Part shown: positions 32,735 to 41,629 of the stretch, piece after piece
How positions within the stretch are numbered: position 1 is the stretch's first letter
How the letters are laid out: each line of letters begins with the position of its first letter
NCBI RefSeq assembly: GCF_014596915.1
Contig: NZ_JACVWU010000026.1
Location: forward strand, 1 to 64,000
Direction of reading: 5' to 3'
Length of the DNA: 64,000 bases
Source of the DNA: Streptomyces sp. TRM68416
GTDB lineage: Bacteria; Actinomycetota; Actinomycetes; Streptomycetales; Streptomycetaceae
The notes under the pieces: generated by a model
Database searches by the model: none
Told to the model about the DNA's origin: nothing
The model's input: the letters and a program-made list of their open reading frames with translations, nothing else
Made by a program: the position numbers and the translations under genes

Positions 32735-33148
32735 GTGTCCCAGATCGCAGGCGAGCCCGCGACCCAGGACTTCGTGGAAGTCCGGCTGCCGGCTGCGGGT
32801 GCCTACCTGTCGGTGCTGCGTACGGCGACTGCCGGCCTCGCCGCCCGTTTGGACTTCACCCTCGACGAGATCGAGGACCTTCGCATCGCGGTGGACGAGG
32901 CCTGCGCGATCCTGCTGCAGCAGGCCGTGCCCGGCTCGGTGCTCAGTTGCGTCTTCCGCCTCGTCGACGACTCACTGGAGGTGACGGTCTCGGCTCCGAC
33001 CACGGACGGTCACGCACCGTCACGGGACACCTTCGCCTGGACCGTGCTGTCCGCGCTCGCGGGCAAGGTCTCCTCCGCCGTGGACGACGACAAGACCGTT
33101 TCGATCAGCCTCTACAAACAGCGCGGCGCGGGACCCGGGCCGGCGTGA
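32735..33148 (+). CDS. ushX: Anti-sigma factor of SigH (UshX/PrsH/RshA)
   Basis: 137-residue GHKL kinase-like switch protein. The N-box region is LDEIEDLRIAVDEACAILLQQA, with SVLSCVFRLVDDSLEVTVSAPTTDG following and FAWTVLSALAGKVSS near the end. It would bind and hold the stress sigma factor SigH. GTG at 32735 has GGAGGTGAGG directly before it. Its TGA overlaps the sigH start by 4 bases, so the two are translationally coupled. Identity rests on context and family. Confidence 0.88.
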   Translation: MSQIAGEPATQDFVEVRLPAAGAYLSVLRTATAGLAARLDFTLDEIEDLRIAVDEACAILLQQAVPGSVLSCVFRLVDDSLEVTVSAPTTDGHAPSRDTFAWTVLSALAGKVSSAVDDDKTVSISLYKQRGAGPGPA

Positions 33149-34308
33149 GGAACGGGGACGGGCCGGTGCGGGACGAAGAGCGCGGGACACGGGAGCTGCC
33201 CGCCGAGGGCGGGGGTGCGCCCCGCCCGAGCGACGCCGAGGACCTGCGGGAGAACTCGGCGCTCGGTTCGCGGCGCATGGCGCACGGCGTCGACGGCATC
33301 CCCGAGCAGGCCCGGCCGCACCCGGAGGACGACTCCGGCGCCTCGGCCGAGGCCGGCGGCCCGGCCGACGGGCGGCGGGATCGACAGGGTGCCGTGCAGG
33401 CCACGCCTTTGGCGGAACGGATCGGGGCCTCCCCTGTCCGGGCCGGGGCGGGGGCTCGGGGAAGGGCTACGGGCGGGACGATGAGCGAGCACGAGCGACA
33501 CGCCGGGGACGATGCGTTGGGTGCGCACAGCGGGCAGGCCACGCAGCACGCCTCTCAGGACCGCAGCGGGGCGCGCGCCATGTTCGTCGAGCTGCGCGGG
33601 CTGAAGGACGGCAGCCCGGAGTACGCGGAGCTGCGCAACCAGCTGGTCCGCATGCACCTGCCGCTCGTGGAGCATCTCGCGCGCCGGTTCCGCAACCGCG
33701 GCGAGCCGCTGGACGACCTCACCCAGGTCGCCACCATCGGCCTGATCAAGTCGGTCGACCGCTTCGACCCGGACCGCGGCGTGGAGTTCTCCACGTACGC
33801 GACTCCGACGGTGGTCGGCGAGATCAAGCGGCACTTCCGCGACAAGGGCTGGGCGGTGCGCGTGCCGCGCCGGCTCCAGGAGCTGCGCCTGGCGCTGACG
33901 ACGGCCACGGCCGAGCTCTCCCAACTGCACGGCCGCTCCCCCACGGTCCATGAGCTGGCCGAGAAGCTGGCCATCTCGGAGGAGGAGGTCCTGGAGGGCC
34001 TGGAGTCCGCCAACGCGTACTCCACGCTGTCCCTGGACGTCCCCGACACCGACGACGAGTCGCCGGCCGTGGCGGACACGCTCGGGGCGGAGGACGAGGC
34101 GCTGGAGGGCGTCGAGTACCGCGAGTCCCTCAAGCCGCTGCTGGAGGACCTGCCGCCGCGCGAGAAGCGGATCCTGCTGCTGCGCTTCTTCGGCAACATG
34201 ACCCAGTCGCAGATCGCGCAGGAGGTCGGCATCTCGCAGATGCACGTCTCCCGCCTGCTGGCCCGCACCCTCGCACAACTTCGGGAGAAGCTGCTGGTGG
34301 AGGAGTAG
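33145..34308 (+). CDS. sigH: Stress-response sigma factor SigH (SigB/F group)
   Basis: 387 residues. An unusually long disordered N-terminus (about 1-135) precedes region 2 (MHLPLVEHLARRFRNRGEPLDDLTQVATIGLIKSVDRFDPDRGVEFSTYATPTVVGEIKRHFRDKGWAVRVPRR), region 3 (LHGRSPTVHELAEKLAISEEEVLE) and region 4 (LPPREKRILLLRFFGNMTQSQIAQEVGISQMHVSRLL). GTG 33145 overlaps ushX. Further in-frame starts at 33166 (GTG) and 33481 (ATG, MSEHERHAGDD) agree with the multiple SigH isoforms reported in S. coelicolor. It controls osmotic stress and differentiation genes. Confidence 0.92.
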   Translation: MRNGDGPVRDEERGTRELPAEGGGAPRPSDAEDLRENSALGSRRMAHGVDGIPEQARPHPEDDSGASAEAGGPADGRRDRQGAVQATPLAERIGASPVRAGAGARGRATGGTMSEHERHAGDDALGAHSGQATQHASQDRSGARAMFVELRGLKDGSPEYAELRNQLVRMHLPLVEHLARRFRNRGEPLDDLTQVATIGLIKSVDRFDPDRGVEFSTYATPTVVGEIKRHFRDKGWAVRVPRRLQELRLALTTATAELSQLHGRSPTVHELAEKLAISEEEVLEGLESANAYSTLSLDVPDTDDESPAVADTLGAEDEALEGVEYRESLKPLLEDLPPREKRILLLRFFGNMTQSQIAQEVGISQMHVSRLLARTLAQLREKLLVEE

Positions 34309-34997
34309 CCCACCGCAACCCACGGCTCACGCCGCCAGACCGACGGAACCTGCGGGCCGCGACGCAGGCCGCCGGAGCCGCCGATCGACAAGCGGCCCCG
34401 GCGGAAGCGGGGGTTGTGGGTCGGGCCCTGCGCCAGCGGTTCCGGCCGTCGGAGCCGGGCCGCAGCCCGTGGCGATCCCGCCCGCCGGAGCCGAGGCCGC
34501 AGCCCATGGGGATTGCGGCTGAGGTGACGCCGGCCGCTCCGGACGGGGAGCGGAACGAGCCACGCCGCCGACCGAGAAGCGGCCCGGCGGGAACCGCCGG
34601 CCGCAGAGCATCCCGGCGGGGCCACTGACCGACGGCTCCGCCCGGCCGAGAAGGAGCCCCGCGGATCCATTGCCCGACGAGCAACCCCGGCGGAAGCCGC
34701 CCGCCAACGAGCAACCCCGACGGAAGCCACCGGCCGAGGCGCAGCCCGGCACAAGCCGCCACCCGACCGACGAGCCCCCCCGGCGGGAGACATCGGTCGA
34801 GGAGCCATCCGACGAAAGCCACCGACCGAGAAGCAGCCCGGCACAAGCCGCCACCCGACCGACGAGCACCCCCGGCGGGAGACATCGGTCGAGGAGCCAT
34901 CCGACGGAAGCCGCCGACCGAGAAGCGGTCCGGCGGAAGGCGTCGGTCGGCGCGCAGGCTGGGCGGAGGCGTCTGGCGAGGCGCAGCCTCTGCGGCG
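34309..34997. other. Repeat-rich non-coding region between sigH and a membrane protein gene
   Basis: Nearly 690 bases with no convincing gene. All frames give Pro/Arg/Gly-rich translations without a fold. It is made of imperfect short repeats (GACCGACGAGC, CGGCGGAAG, CGACCGAGAAGC) and a 92-base tandem duplication. It could be a decayed gene or an expanding repeat. Confidence 0.6.
34741..34924. repeat. 92-bp tandem duplication
   Basis: Unit 1 (34741-34832) and unit 2 (34833-34924) begin GCAGCCCGGCACAAGCCGCC and differ at only about three positions, indicating a recent duplication. It is not a multiple of three, so it would break any reading frame passing through it. Confidence 0.85.
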
Positions 34998-35432
34998 CTA
35001 CTCCGGTGCGTTGCCGGGGCCCCGGATCCCGAGGGCCCGGGTGGTCTCGGCGTTGATGAGGAGGACCAGGGCGGTGACGGCCACCAGGCCGAGGGCGATT
35101 CCGGCGGGGATGGCCATGCTGTCGGCCTGGAGCAGGTTGTAGGCCACGGGCAGCGCCATGATCTGGGTGATGACGGCGGGGCCGCGGGCCCAGCCGCGCC
35201 GGGCGAGCAGCCCGCGCGCGGCCAGCAGGGGCAGCAGCGCGAGCGCGACGAGCGTCACACCGCCGGTGACGGCCTGCTGACGGTCGTCCGCGTCGCCCAT
35301 GAGGCCGAGGACGAAAATCCAGACGCCGCCCACGACCAGGGCGAGCCCCTCCAGTGCGGCGAGCGCCGCCGCGTACGTCAGCCGCCGCGGGCGGGGTCCG
35401 TCTTCCGGGGCGGGGTTCTGCTCAGCACTCAC
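34998..35432 (-). CDS. Integral membrane protein, four helices
   Basis: 144 residues. A polar start (MSAEQNPAPEDGPRPRRL) precedes four hydrophobic segments: YAAALAALEGLALVVGGVWIFVLG, AVTGGVTLVALALLPLLAARGLL, AVITQIMALPVAYNLL and AGIALGLVAVTALVLLI. No known motif. It lies between sigH and the lipid kinase as in S. coelicolor; function unknown. Confidence 0.82.
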   Translation of the reverse strand: MSAEQNPAPEDGPRPRRLTYAAALAALEGLALVVGGVWIFVLGLMGDADDRQQAVTGGVTLVALALLPLLAARGLLARRGWARGPAVITQIMALPVAYNLLQADSMAIPAGIALGLVAVTALVLLINAETTRALGIRGPGNAPE

Positions 35433-35568
35433 CCCTGAAGGGTAGCCCTCGCGGGGCGTGCGCCCCGGGGCAGGTGGGGGCGCCCGTGGCGAGGTTCACG
35501 CACTGATTCTCTTACGAGATCCCTACTCGGCCTGGGATCGGTACCACCCAGTAGGTACGCTGCAGTCC

Positions 35569-36537
35569 ATGCGTGCACTTCTCGTGGTCAATCCGGCGGC
35601 AACCACCACAAGCGCACGTACGCGCGATGTCCTGATCCATGCGCTCGCGAGCGAGATGAAGCTCGAGGCGGTCACCACCGAGTACCGCGGCCACGCCCGC
35701 GACCTGGGTCGGCAGGCCGCGGAGAGCCAGGACGTCGACCTGGTCGTGGCCCTGGGCGGCGACGGCACGGTCAACGAGGTCGTCAACGGCCTGCTGCACG
35801 CCGGACCCGACCCCGAGCACCTGCCCGGCCTCGCGGTGGTCCCCGGCGGCTCCACCAATGTCTTCGCCCGCGCCCTGGGCCTGCCCAACGACGCCGTGGA
35901 GGCCACCGGCGCCCTGCTGGACGCCCTGCGCGAGGGCAGCGAGCGCACGGTGGGCCTGGGACTGACCTCGGGAACGCCCGGCACCGAGGACGAGGCGGTG
36001 CCCTCGCGCTGGTTCACCTTCAACGCGGGCCTCGGCTTCGACGCCGGAGTGGTCGGCCGGGTCGAGCAGCAGCGGGAGCGCGGCAGGAAATCCACCCACG
36101 CGCTCTACGTCCGCCAGGCCCTGCGCCAGTTCTTCGGCGAGGCGCACCGCCGGCACGGGACGATCACGCTGGAGCGGGCGGACGCCGAGCCGGTGACCGA
36201 TCTGGTGCTGTCCATAGTGTCGAACACGTCTCCGTGGACGTTCCTGGGCAATCACCCGATGTACGCGTCGCCTAAAGCCTCGTTCGACAAGGGGCTCGAC
36301 GTACTCGGTCTCAGCCGAATGACGACGACCGCCGTCGCCCGGTATGGCACCCAGTTGCTCACTTCGTCCCCTGAGCGTGGCCCTCATGGGAAGCATGCCG
36401 TCTCACTGCACGACCTGGACCGGTTCACCTTGCATTCGAAGGTGCCGCTGCCCCTGCAGATGGACGGCGACCACCTGGGACTGCGTACGAGCGTGACGTT
36501 CACAGGCGTACGCCGTGCACTGCGTGTGATTGTGTGA
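35569..36537 (+). CDS. Diacylglycerol/lipid kinase family protein
   Basis: 322 residues. The catalytic N-domain has VVNPAATTTSARTRDVL, the nucleotide loop VALGGDGTVNEVVNGLL (GGDGT) and LAVVPGGSTNVFARALGLP. The C-terminal beta domain has WFTFNAGLGFDAGVVGRVE and VSIVSNTSPWTFLG-type segments and ends PLPLQMDGDHLGLRTSVTFTG. It phosphorylates diacylglycerol or a related lipid at the membrane. ATG 35569 matches the family start; in-frame sequence upstream is not conserved-looking. Confidence 0.88.
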   Translation: MRALLVVNPAATTTSARTRDVLIHALASEMKLEAVTTEYRGHARDLGRQAAESQDVDLVVALGGDGTVNEVVNGLLHAGPDPEHLPGLAVVPGGSTNVFARALGLPNDAVEATGALLDALREGSERTVGLGLTSGTPGTEDEAVPSRWFTFNAGLGFDAGVVGRVEQQRERGRKSTHALYVRQALRQFFGEAHRRHGTITLERADAEPVTDLVLSIVSNTSPWTFLGNHPMYASPKASFDKGLDVLGLSRMTTTAVARYGTQLLTSSPERGPHGKHAVSLHDLDRFTLHSKVPLPLQMDGDHLGLRTSVTFTGVRRALRVIV

Positions 36538-36856
36538 GCAGAAGAGGCTAAAGTCCTTTCACTCGAACGTTTAGGCCAGGATCCACCCCATGGAAGTACG
36601 GCTGTGACCTAGTCGACACCGAGGAATCAAAAAAAACTTTCCGGAAGGGGTTGTATCCGCCGCTGAGGTTTGCGAGTCTCTACGTGGCGATCGGGACAGC
36701 CCGCAACACCGGCTCCAGAGATCACCGGAACCCCTCTTCAATTCACAGGACCACGCCAGGGCAACCTGTCGGTCGGCCCTTCACTTGTTGAGGGATTCGT
36801 GAAAGCGTTCACATTCACAAGCAACTTGCACGTAATACCAAGGAGAGGTAGCAGCC
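36538..36856. other. 319-bp leader/promoter region of wblE
   Basis: There is no gene. The region is AT-richer than its surroundings, with an A8 run near 36629 and several TTCAC repeats near 36805, consistent with a multi-promoter, long-leader regulatory region for the wblE-type gene. No promoter could be assigned confidently. Confidence 0.5.
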
Positions 36857-37114
36857 ATGGACTGGCGTCACAACGCCGTTTGCCGCGAGGAAGACCCCGA
36901 GCTCTTCTTCCCCATCGGCAACACCGGTCCTGCGCTGCTGCAGATCGAGGAAGCCAAGGCCGTCTGCCGTCGCTGCCCCGTCATGGATCAGTGTCTGCAG
37001 TGGGCGCTCGAGTCCGGTCAGGACTCCGGCGTCTGGGGTGGTCTCAGCGAGGACGAGCGCCGCGCCATGAAGCGCCGCGCCGCCCGCAACCGGGCCCGTC
37101 AGGCCTCCGCCTGA
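36857..37114 (+). CDS. wblE: WhiB-like iron-sulfur regulator WblE
   Basis: 85 residues. Four cysteines (C9, C37, C40, C46) hold a [4Fe-4S] cluster. GVWGG (58-62) is the WhiB turn, and the basic tail RRAMKRRAARNRARQ binds DNA. MDWRHNAVCREEDPELFFPIG is the WblE/WhiB1 signature. WhiB-like proteins work with the principal sigma factor. ATG 36857 follows AAGGAGAGG. Position between the lipid kinase and the PdtaS-like kinase matches wblE of S. coelicolor. Confidence 0.93.
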   Translation: MDWRHNAVCREEDPELFFPIGNTGPALLQIEEAKAVCRRCPVMDQCLQWALESGQDSGVWGGLSEDERRAMKRRAARNRARQASA

Positions 37115-37320
37115 CACACCCGCCCCGCAACAGCCTGAGCTTGGCGGCGCGTACAGCGAGTACGCATCTCCCGCCCCCGAGCCGCAGCGCGCAGTACCCC
37201 CAATGCTCCCCCATAGCTTGAAGAGCATGGGGGTACCCCCATCGCATGAGCTTTTGGCCCCGGACCGATGACGGCCCGGGGCTCATTGCTGTCCACGGAT
37301 GCCCGCATCCGCTTCGGCGG

Positions 37321-38787
37321 CTACTTCTGCGCCCGCACCGGGATGTCCAGGATGACCTGCGTGCCGCGCTCCGGCGCCGGGACCATGTCGAACGTACCGC
37401 CCAACTCCCCCTCCACCAGGGTCCGTACGATCTGCAGGCCGAGGTTGCCCGCGGTGTGCGGGTCGAAGCCCTCGGGCAGGCCGACGCCGTCGTCCTGGAC
37501 GGTGACGAGGAGGCGGGCCTCCTTGGAGGTGCCGCCGCGGACCGCGGAGACCTCGACGGTGCCGGTGTCGCCCTGCCGGAAGCCGTGCTCCAGGGCGTTC
37601 TGCAGCACTTCGGTCAGGACCATCGACAGCGGGGTGGCGACCTCGGCGTCCAGGATGCCGAAGCGGCCGGTGCGCCGGCCGGTGACCTTGCCCGGCGAGA
37701 TCTCGGCGACCATGGCGAGGACGCGGTCGGCGATCTCGTCGAACTCGACCCGCTCGTCCAGGTTCTGGGACAGCGTCTCATGGACGATCGCGATCGAGCC
37801 GACCCGGCGTACCGCCTCTTCGAGCGCCTCGCGCCCGCGGTCGGACTCGATGCGCCGGGCCTGCAGGCGCAGCAGGGCGGCCACGGTCTGGAGGTTGTTC
37901 TTCACCCGGTGGTGGATCTCCCGGATGGTCGCGTCCTTGGTGATCAACTCGCGTTCGCGGCGCCGCAGTTCGGTGACGTCGCGGAGCAGGACGAGCGAGC
38001 CGATCCGGGTGCCCTTGGGCTTGAGCGGGATCGCCCGGAACTGGATCACTCCGTCGTCGGACTCGATCTCGAACTCGCGGGGCGCCCATCCGCTGGCCAC
38101 CTTGGCCAGCGCCTCGTCCACCGGGCCGTGGGTCGGGGCGAGTTCGGCGGTGGTCTTGCCCAGGTGGTGGCCGACGAGGTCGGCGGCGAGGCCGAGCCGG
38201 TGGTAGGCGGACAGGGCGTTCGGGGAGGCGTACTGGACGACGCCGTCCGCGTCGAGGCGGATGAGGCCGTCGCCGACGCGGGGCGAGGCGTCCATGTCGA
38301 CCTGCTGGTTCGCGAACGGGAAGGAGCCGGCCGCGATCATCTGCGCGAGGTCGGAGGCGCTCTGGAGGTAGGTCAGCTCCAGTCGGCTCGGGGTGCGCAC
38401 GGTGAGCAGGTTGGTGTTGCGGGCGATGACGCCGAGGACGCGCCCGTCCCGTCGTACGGGGATCGACTCGACCCGGACGGGGACCTCCTCGCGCCATTCG
38501 GGGTCGCCCTCGCGCACGATCCGGCCCTCGTCGAGGGCGGCGTCCAGCATGGGGCGGCGGCCGCGCGGGACCAGGTGGCCCACCATGTCGTCCTGGTAGG
38601 AGGTCGGGCCGGTGTTGGGCCGCATCTGGGCGACGGAGACATAGCGGGTGCCGTCGCTGGTGGGGACCCACAGGACGAGGTCGGCGAAGGAGAGGTCGGA
38701 GAGCAGTTGCCACTCCGAGACCAGCAGATGGAGCCACTCGAGGTCGGACTCGTCGAGGGCGGTGTGCTGGTGGACCAGCTCGTTCAT
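37321..38787 (-). CDS. PdtaS-like sensor histidine kinase (HisKA_2/HWE group)
   Basis: 488 residues, soluble: an N-terminal GAF-like domain (about 1-135), a PAS domain (about 165-270: GLIRLDADGVVQYASPNALSAY), and the HisKA_2 dimerisation segment DATIREIHHRVKNNLQTVAALLRLQARR with the phosphorylated His. The ATPase domain has LTEVLQNALEHGF (N-box) and DDGVGLPEGFD. In mycobacteria the orthologue PdtaS signals to an RNA-binding antiterminator (PdtaR). ATG 38787 gives the conserved start MNELVHQHTALDESDLEWL. No response regulator gene is adjacent. Confidence 0.9.
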   Translation of the reverse strand: MNELVHQHTALDESDLEWLHLLVSEWQLLSDLSFADLVLWVPTSDGTRYVSVAQMRPNTGPTSYQDDMVGHLVPRGRRPMLDAALDEGRIVREGDPEWREEVPVRVESIPVRRDGRVLGVIARNTNLLTVRTPSRLELTYLQSASDLAQMIAAGSFPFANQQVDMDASPRVGDGLIRLDADGVVQYASPNALSAYHRLGLAADLVGHHLGKTTAELAPTHGPVDEALAKVASGWAPREFEIESDDGVIQFRAIPLKPKGTRIGSLVLLRDVTELRRRERELITKDATIREIHHRVKNNLQTVAALLRLQARRIESDRGREALEEAVRRVGSIAIVHETLSQNLDERVEFDEIADRVLAMVAEISPGKVTGRRTGRFGILDAEVATPLSMVLTEVLQNALEHGFRQGDTGTVEVSAVRGGTSKEARLLVTVQDDGVGLPEGFDPHTAGNLGLQIVRTLVEGELGGTFDMVPAPERGTQVILDIPVRAQK

Positions 38788-39202
38788 GGAGGGCACGTGG
38801 GTGAGCGTACCTGGCGGTTTGTACGGCCCTGAAATATACGGCCGCCGTTTCGGAAGGGCCGTCGGGGACACCCGCGGGCCGCGGCGCCTGAGAGGGACCC
38901 TCAACCCTCCCGGCACCGCAGCCCGGAGCAATATCGGCCGGGGGGTGTGCGGTCCCGTCGGCCGAAGGATGAGGAGCCGGGGCAGTCAGGGCAGAGAGCA
39001 CCGGTTCCTCGGTCCGCCCTCCTGTGCGGGGAAGGCGGAAGCCTGCGTCCTCGTATCACATGCACATGGACTGCTCACCATTGTGGACTAGACCACTCGA
39101 TGTGTCCATGCGGTGGAGGATGTTTGCTGTTGTCGCTTCCGGTCCGGGACTCCGGTTGGTCGGACGTCCCAGCATTCACCACGCAGCCTAACGCTTGTGG
39201 GT
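38788..39202. other. Non-coding gap of about 415 bases
   Basis: Between the divergent-free start of the kinase gene and the end of a TetR gene. I see no gene, tRNA or strong hairpin here. It must hold the promoter of the kinase gene. Confidence 0.5.
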
Positions 39203-39844
39203 TCATGTGCGGGGCCAGATGGACAGGGCAATTTCCGCGAGTGCCTCAAGCTCCGTACGGCTCGCGCCGTCGCGCGCCTGCTGGGACATGCCCTGGATCA
39301 TCGCGCCGGCGTGCCGGGCGAGCGCGCCCGCATCGGTTCCGGCGGGCAGTTCGCCCGCGGCGACGTCCGCCCGGATACGGCTCTCGATGGCGGCGATGTT
39401 GGCATTGCGCCGGACCCGCAGCGACTCCTCCACCTCCGGGGTCGAGCAGTTGGTGGCCGCATGGACGACGAGGCAGCCGGAGGGGTGCCCGGGGTCGGTG
39501 TACTCGGCGGCGGCCTCGCGCAGGATCCGGGCGACGGCGGCGCGGGCGGTGGGCTCCTCGGCGAGGGCCCGGTCGGTGAAGGAGCCGTACCTCGTGCCGT
39601 ACTCGCGGACCACCTCCTCGAAGAGGGACCGCTTGTCCCCGAAGGCCGCGTACAGGCTCGGGGCGCCGATGTCCATCACCCGGGTGAGGTCGGAGACGGA
39701 GGTGGCCTCGTAACCACGCTCCCAGAACGCGAGGAGCGCCTTCTCCAGTGCGGTCTCCCGATCGAAGGAACGGGGTCGGCCGCGGCGCTTCGTCGAGGCC
39801 CCGGCCTGCGCCTTCGTCTGCTCGCTGGTCACCATGGAGTGCAT
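39203..39844 (-). CDS. TetR-family regulator
   Basis: 213 residues from ATG 39844 (ATG 39835 also possible). The helix-turn-helix is RPRSFDRETALEKALLAFWERGYEATSVSDLTRVMDIGAPSLYAAFGDKRSLFEEVV. The ligand domain has PSGCLVVHAATNCSTPEVEESLRVRR, typical of the group that controls adjacent reductases. Divergent from an SDR gene, with two similar palindromes between them; it probably represses both. Confidence 0.87.
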   Translation of the reverse strand: MHSMVTSEQTKAQAGASTKRRGRPRSFDRETALEKALLAFWERGYEATSVSDLTRVMDIGAPSLYAAFGDKRSLFEEVVREYGTRYGSFTDRALAEEPTARAAVARILREAAAEYTDPGHPSGCLVVHAATNCSTPEVEESLRVRRNANIAAIESRIRADVAAGELPAGTDAGALARHAGAMIQGMSQQARDGASRTELEALAEIALSIWPRT

Positions 39845-39848
39845 TTTA

Positions 39849-39907
39849 TAGCGGGCGCTAGACAAACGCCGCCGCCGTGATCTACGGTCTTTCTGTAGCG
39901 ACCACTA
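39849..39907. promoter_or_regulatory. Two TetR-type operators between tetR and SDR
   Basis: TAGCGGGCGCTA (39849-39860; perfect 5-base arms) and TAGCGACCACTA (39896-39907; one mismatch) are related palindromes, one next to each divergent start. This suggests dual control by the adjacent TetR protein. Confidence 0.6.
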
Positions 39908-39931
39908 GATAAATGACGAGGGGGCGCCGGA

Positions 39932-40684
39932 ATGGGCGTACTTGCAGGCAGGACCGCTCTGGTGACGGGGGCGAGCAGGGGCATCGGACGCGGCATCGCC
40001 GAGCGGCTGGGCCGCGACGGCGCACGGGTCGCCGTGCACTACGGCCGGAACGAGACGGCGGCGAAGGAGACGGTCGCCGCGATCGAGGCGGCGGGCGGCT
40101 CCGCGTTCGCGATCGGCGTGGAGCTGGGCGTGCCGGGCGACGCCGAGGCACTGTGGGAGGAGTTCGACCGGCACGCGGACGGCCTGGACATCCTGGTGAA
40201 CAACGCGGGCATCGGGAACACCCCGCCGATCGACGCGATCGACGAGCAGGCCTACGACCGGGTCTTCGCCGTGAATGTGAAGGGACCGTTCTTCGTCGTC
40301 AAGCACGGGGTGGCACGGCTGCGGGACGGGGGCCGGATCATCAACATCTCCTCGGGGCTCGCCCGGACCGCGGTCATGCCGGACAACATCGCCTACGCCA
40401 TGACGAAGGGCGCCCTGGACGTCTTCTCCCGGGACCTGTCCAAGATCCTCGGCCCGCGGGGCATCACGGTGAACTCGGTGGCGCCCGGGCTCATCGACAC
40501 CGACATCACCGCCGAGTTCCTCTACGGCCCCGCGGGCGGCATGGCCCAGGCCGAGGCGATATCGGCGCTGGGCAGGGTGGGGCAGCCGGCCGACGTCGCG
40601 GACGTGGTGGCGTTCCTCGCCTCGGACGACGGACGGTGGGTGACGGGGAGCTGGGTGGACGCGACGGGAGGTTCACTGACCTGA
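39932..40684 (+). CDS. SDR-family oxidoreductase
   Basis: 250 residues, a classical short-chain dehydrogenase: TGASRGIGRGIAERLG cofactor loop (about 12-27), NNAGIG, catalytic Ser in IINISSGLA, YAMTKGAL (Y-x-x-x-K, about 154-158) and PGLIDTDI. The substrate is unknown. The cofactor is likely NADPH from the basic residues after the glycine motif. Divergent from its TetR regulator by 87 bases; ATG 39932 preceded by a GGGGGC-type site. Confidence 0.88.
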   Translation: MGVLAGRTALVTGASRGIGRGIAERLGRDGARVAVHYGRNETAAKETVAAIEAAGGSAFAIGVELGVPGDAEALWEEFDRHADGLDILVNNAGIGNTPPIDAIDEQAYDRVFAVNVKGPFFVVKHGVARLRDGGRIINISSGLARTAVMPDNIAYAMTKGALDVFSRDLSKILGPRGITVNSVAPGLIDTDITAEFLYGPAGGMAQAEAISALGRVGQPADVADVVAFLASDDGRWVTGSWVDATGGSLT

Positions 40685-40762
40685 GACGTCCGCCGCCGGA
40701 CACGCGCCCTCCGTGCGTGTCCGGCACTGGTTCGCCTGGGAGGCGGGGCCCTCCTCTGTTAG

Positions 40763-40778
40763 ATTGGTCTAAACCACA
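40763..40778. promoter_or_regulatory. DasR-responsive element (dre) upstream of nagB
   Basis: ATTGGTCTAAACCACA closely matches the dre palindrome ACTGGTCTAGACCACT. It lies 66 bases before the nagB start, so nagB is under DasR control, as known in S. coelicolor. Confidence 0.88.
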
Positions 40779-40843
40779 TTGCCCCTCTCGGGTACCGGTT
40801 TGAGTCACCGGTTGAGCCCCCTCTCCAGATCGGCAGGCCCAGC

Positions 40844-41629
40844 GTGGAAGTAGTCATCGTTCCGGACGCCCAGGCGGGCGGCGAGCTCATCGCCGAGGCC
40901 ATGGCACAGCTCCTGCGGCGCAAGCCCGACGCCCTGCTCGGCGTGGCCACCGGTTCGACGCCGCTGCCCATCTACTCGGCGCTCACGGCGAAGGTGCGGT
41001 CCGGTGCCGTGGACACCTCGCGGGCGCGGATCGCGCAGCTCGACGAGTACGTGGGGCTGCCGGCCGAGCATCCGGAGTCGTACCGCTCGGTGCTGCGGCG
41101 AGAGGTGCTGGAGCCGCTCGGGATCGGCATGGACGCGTTCATGGGGCCCGACGGGACGGCCGAGGACGTGCAGGCGGCGTGCGCGGCGTACGACGCGGCG
41201 CTGGCGGAGGCCGGCGGGGTGGATCTGCAGTTGCTGGGGATCGGGACGGACGGGCACATCGGCTTCAACGAACCGTGCTCGTCGCTGGCCTCGCGGACGC
41301 GGATCAAGACGCTGACGGAACAGACGCGGGTGGACAACGCGCGGTTCTTCGACGGTGACATCGAGCAGGTGCCGCATCACGTGATCACTCAGGGGATCGG
41401 CACGATTCTGGAGGCGCGGCACCTGGTGCTGCTGGCCACGGGTGAGGGCAAGGCCGATGCCGTTGCCGCGACCGTGGAAGGGCCGGTTGCCGCGGTGTGT
41501 CCTGCGTCGGCGTTGCAGTTGCATCCGCATGCGACGGTCGTGGTGGACGAGGGGGCCGCTTCCAAGCTGAAGCTGGCGGACTATTTCCGGCACACGTATG
41601 CGAACAAGCCTGATTGGCAGGGGATTTAG
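40844..41629 (+). CDS. nagB: Glucosamine-6-phosphate deaminase
   Basis: 261 residues. Converts glucosamine-6-phosphate to fructose-6-phosphate and ammonia, feeding amino sugars into glycolysis. Signatures are LLGVATGSTPLPIYSAL (phosphate-binding loop), AQLDEYVGLPAEHPESY and LLGIGTDGHIGFNEPCSSLASRTR. GTG 40844. The product end-sugar also links to DasR control, since glucosamine-6-phosphate is DasR's effector. Preceded by a dre box; a strong terminator follows. Confidence 0.94.
   Translation: MEVVIVPDAQAGGELIAEAMAQLLRRKPDALLGVATGSTPLPIYSALTAKVRSGAVDTSRARIAQLDEYVGLPAEHPESYRSVLRREVLEPLGIGMDAFMGPDGTAEDVQAACAAYDAALAEAGGVDLQLLGIGTDGHIGFNEPCSSLASRTRIKTLTEQTRVDNARFFDGDIEQVPHHVITQGIGTILEARHLVLLATGEGKADAVAATVEGPVAAVCPASALQLHPHATVVVDEGAASKLKLADYFRHTYANKPDWQGI

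Noticed and set aside
34327..34900. Gly/Arg-rich open frames in the sigH downstream gap
   Set aside because: The 92-bp duplication is not a multiple of three, there is no ribosome binding site, and no frame has conserved-looking residues.
36620..36655. Possible SigR promoter before wblE (GGAAT then GTT)
   Set aside because: The spacing is 22 bases instead of 18-19, so it does not fit the consensus.
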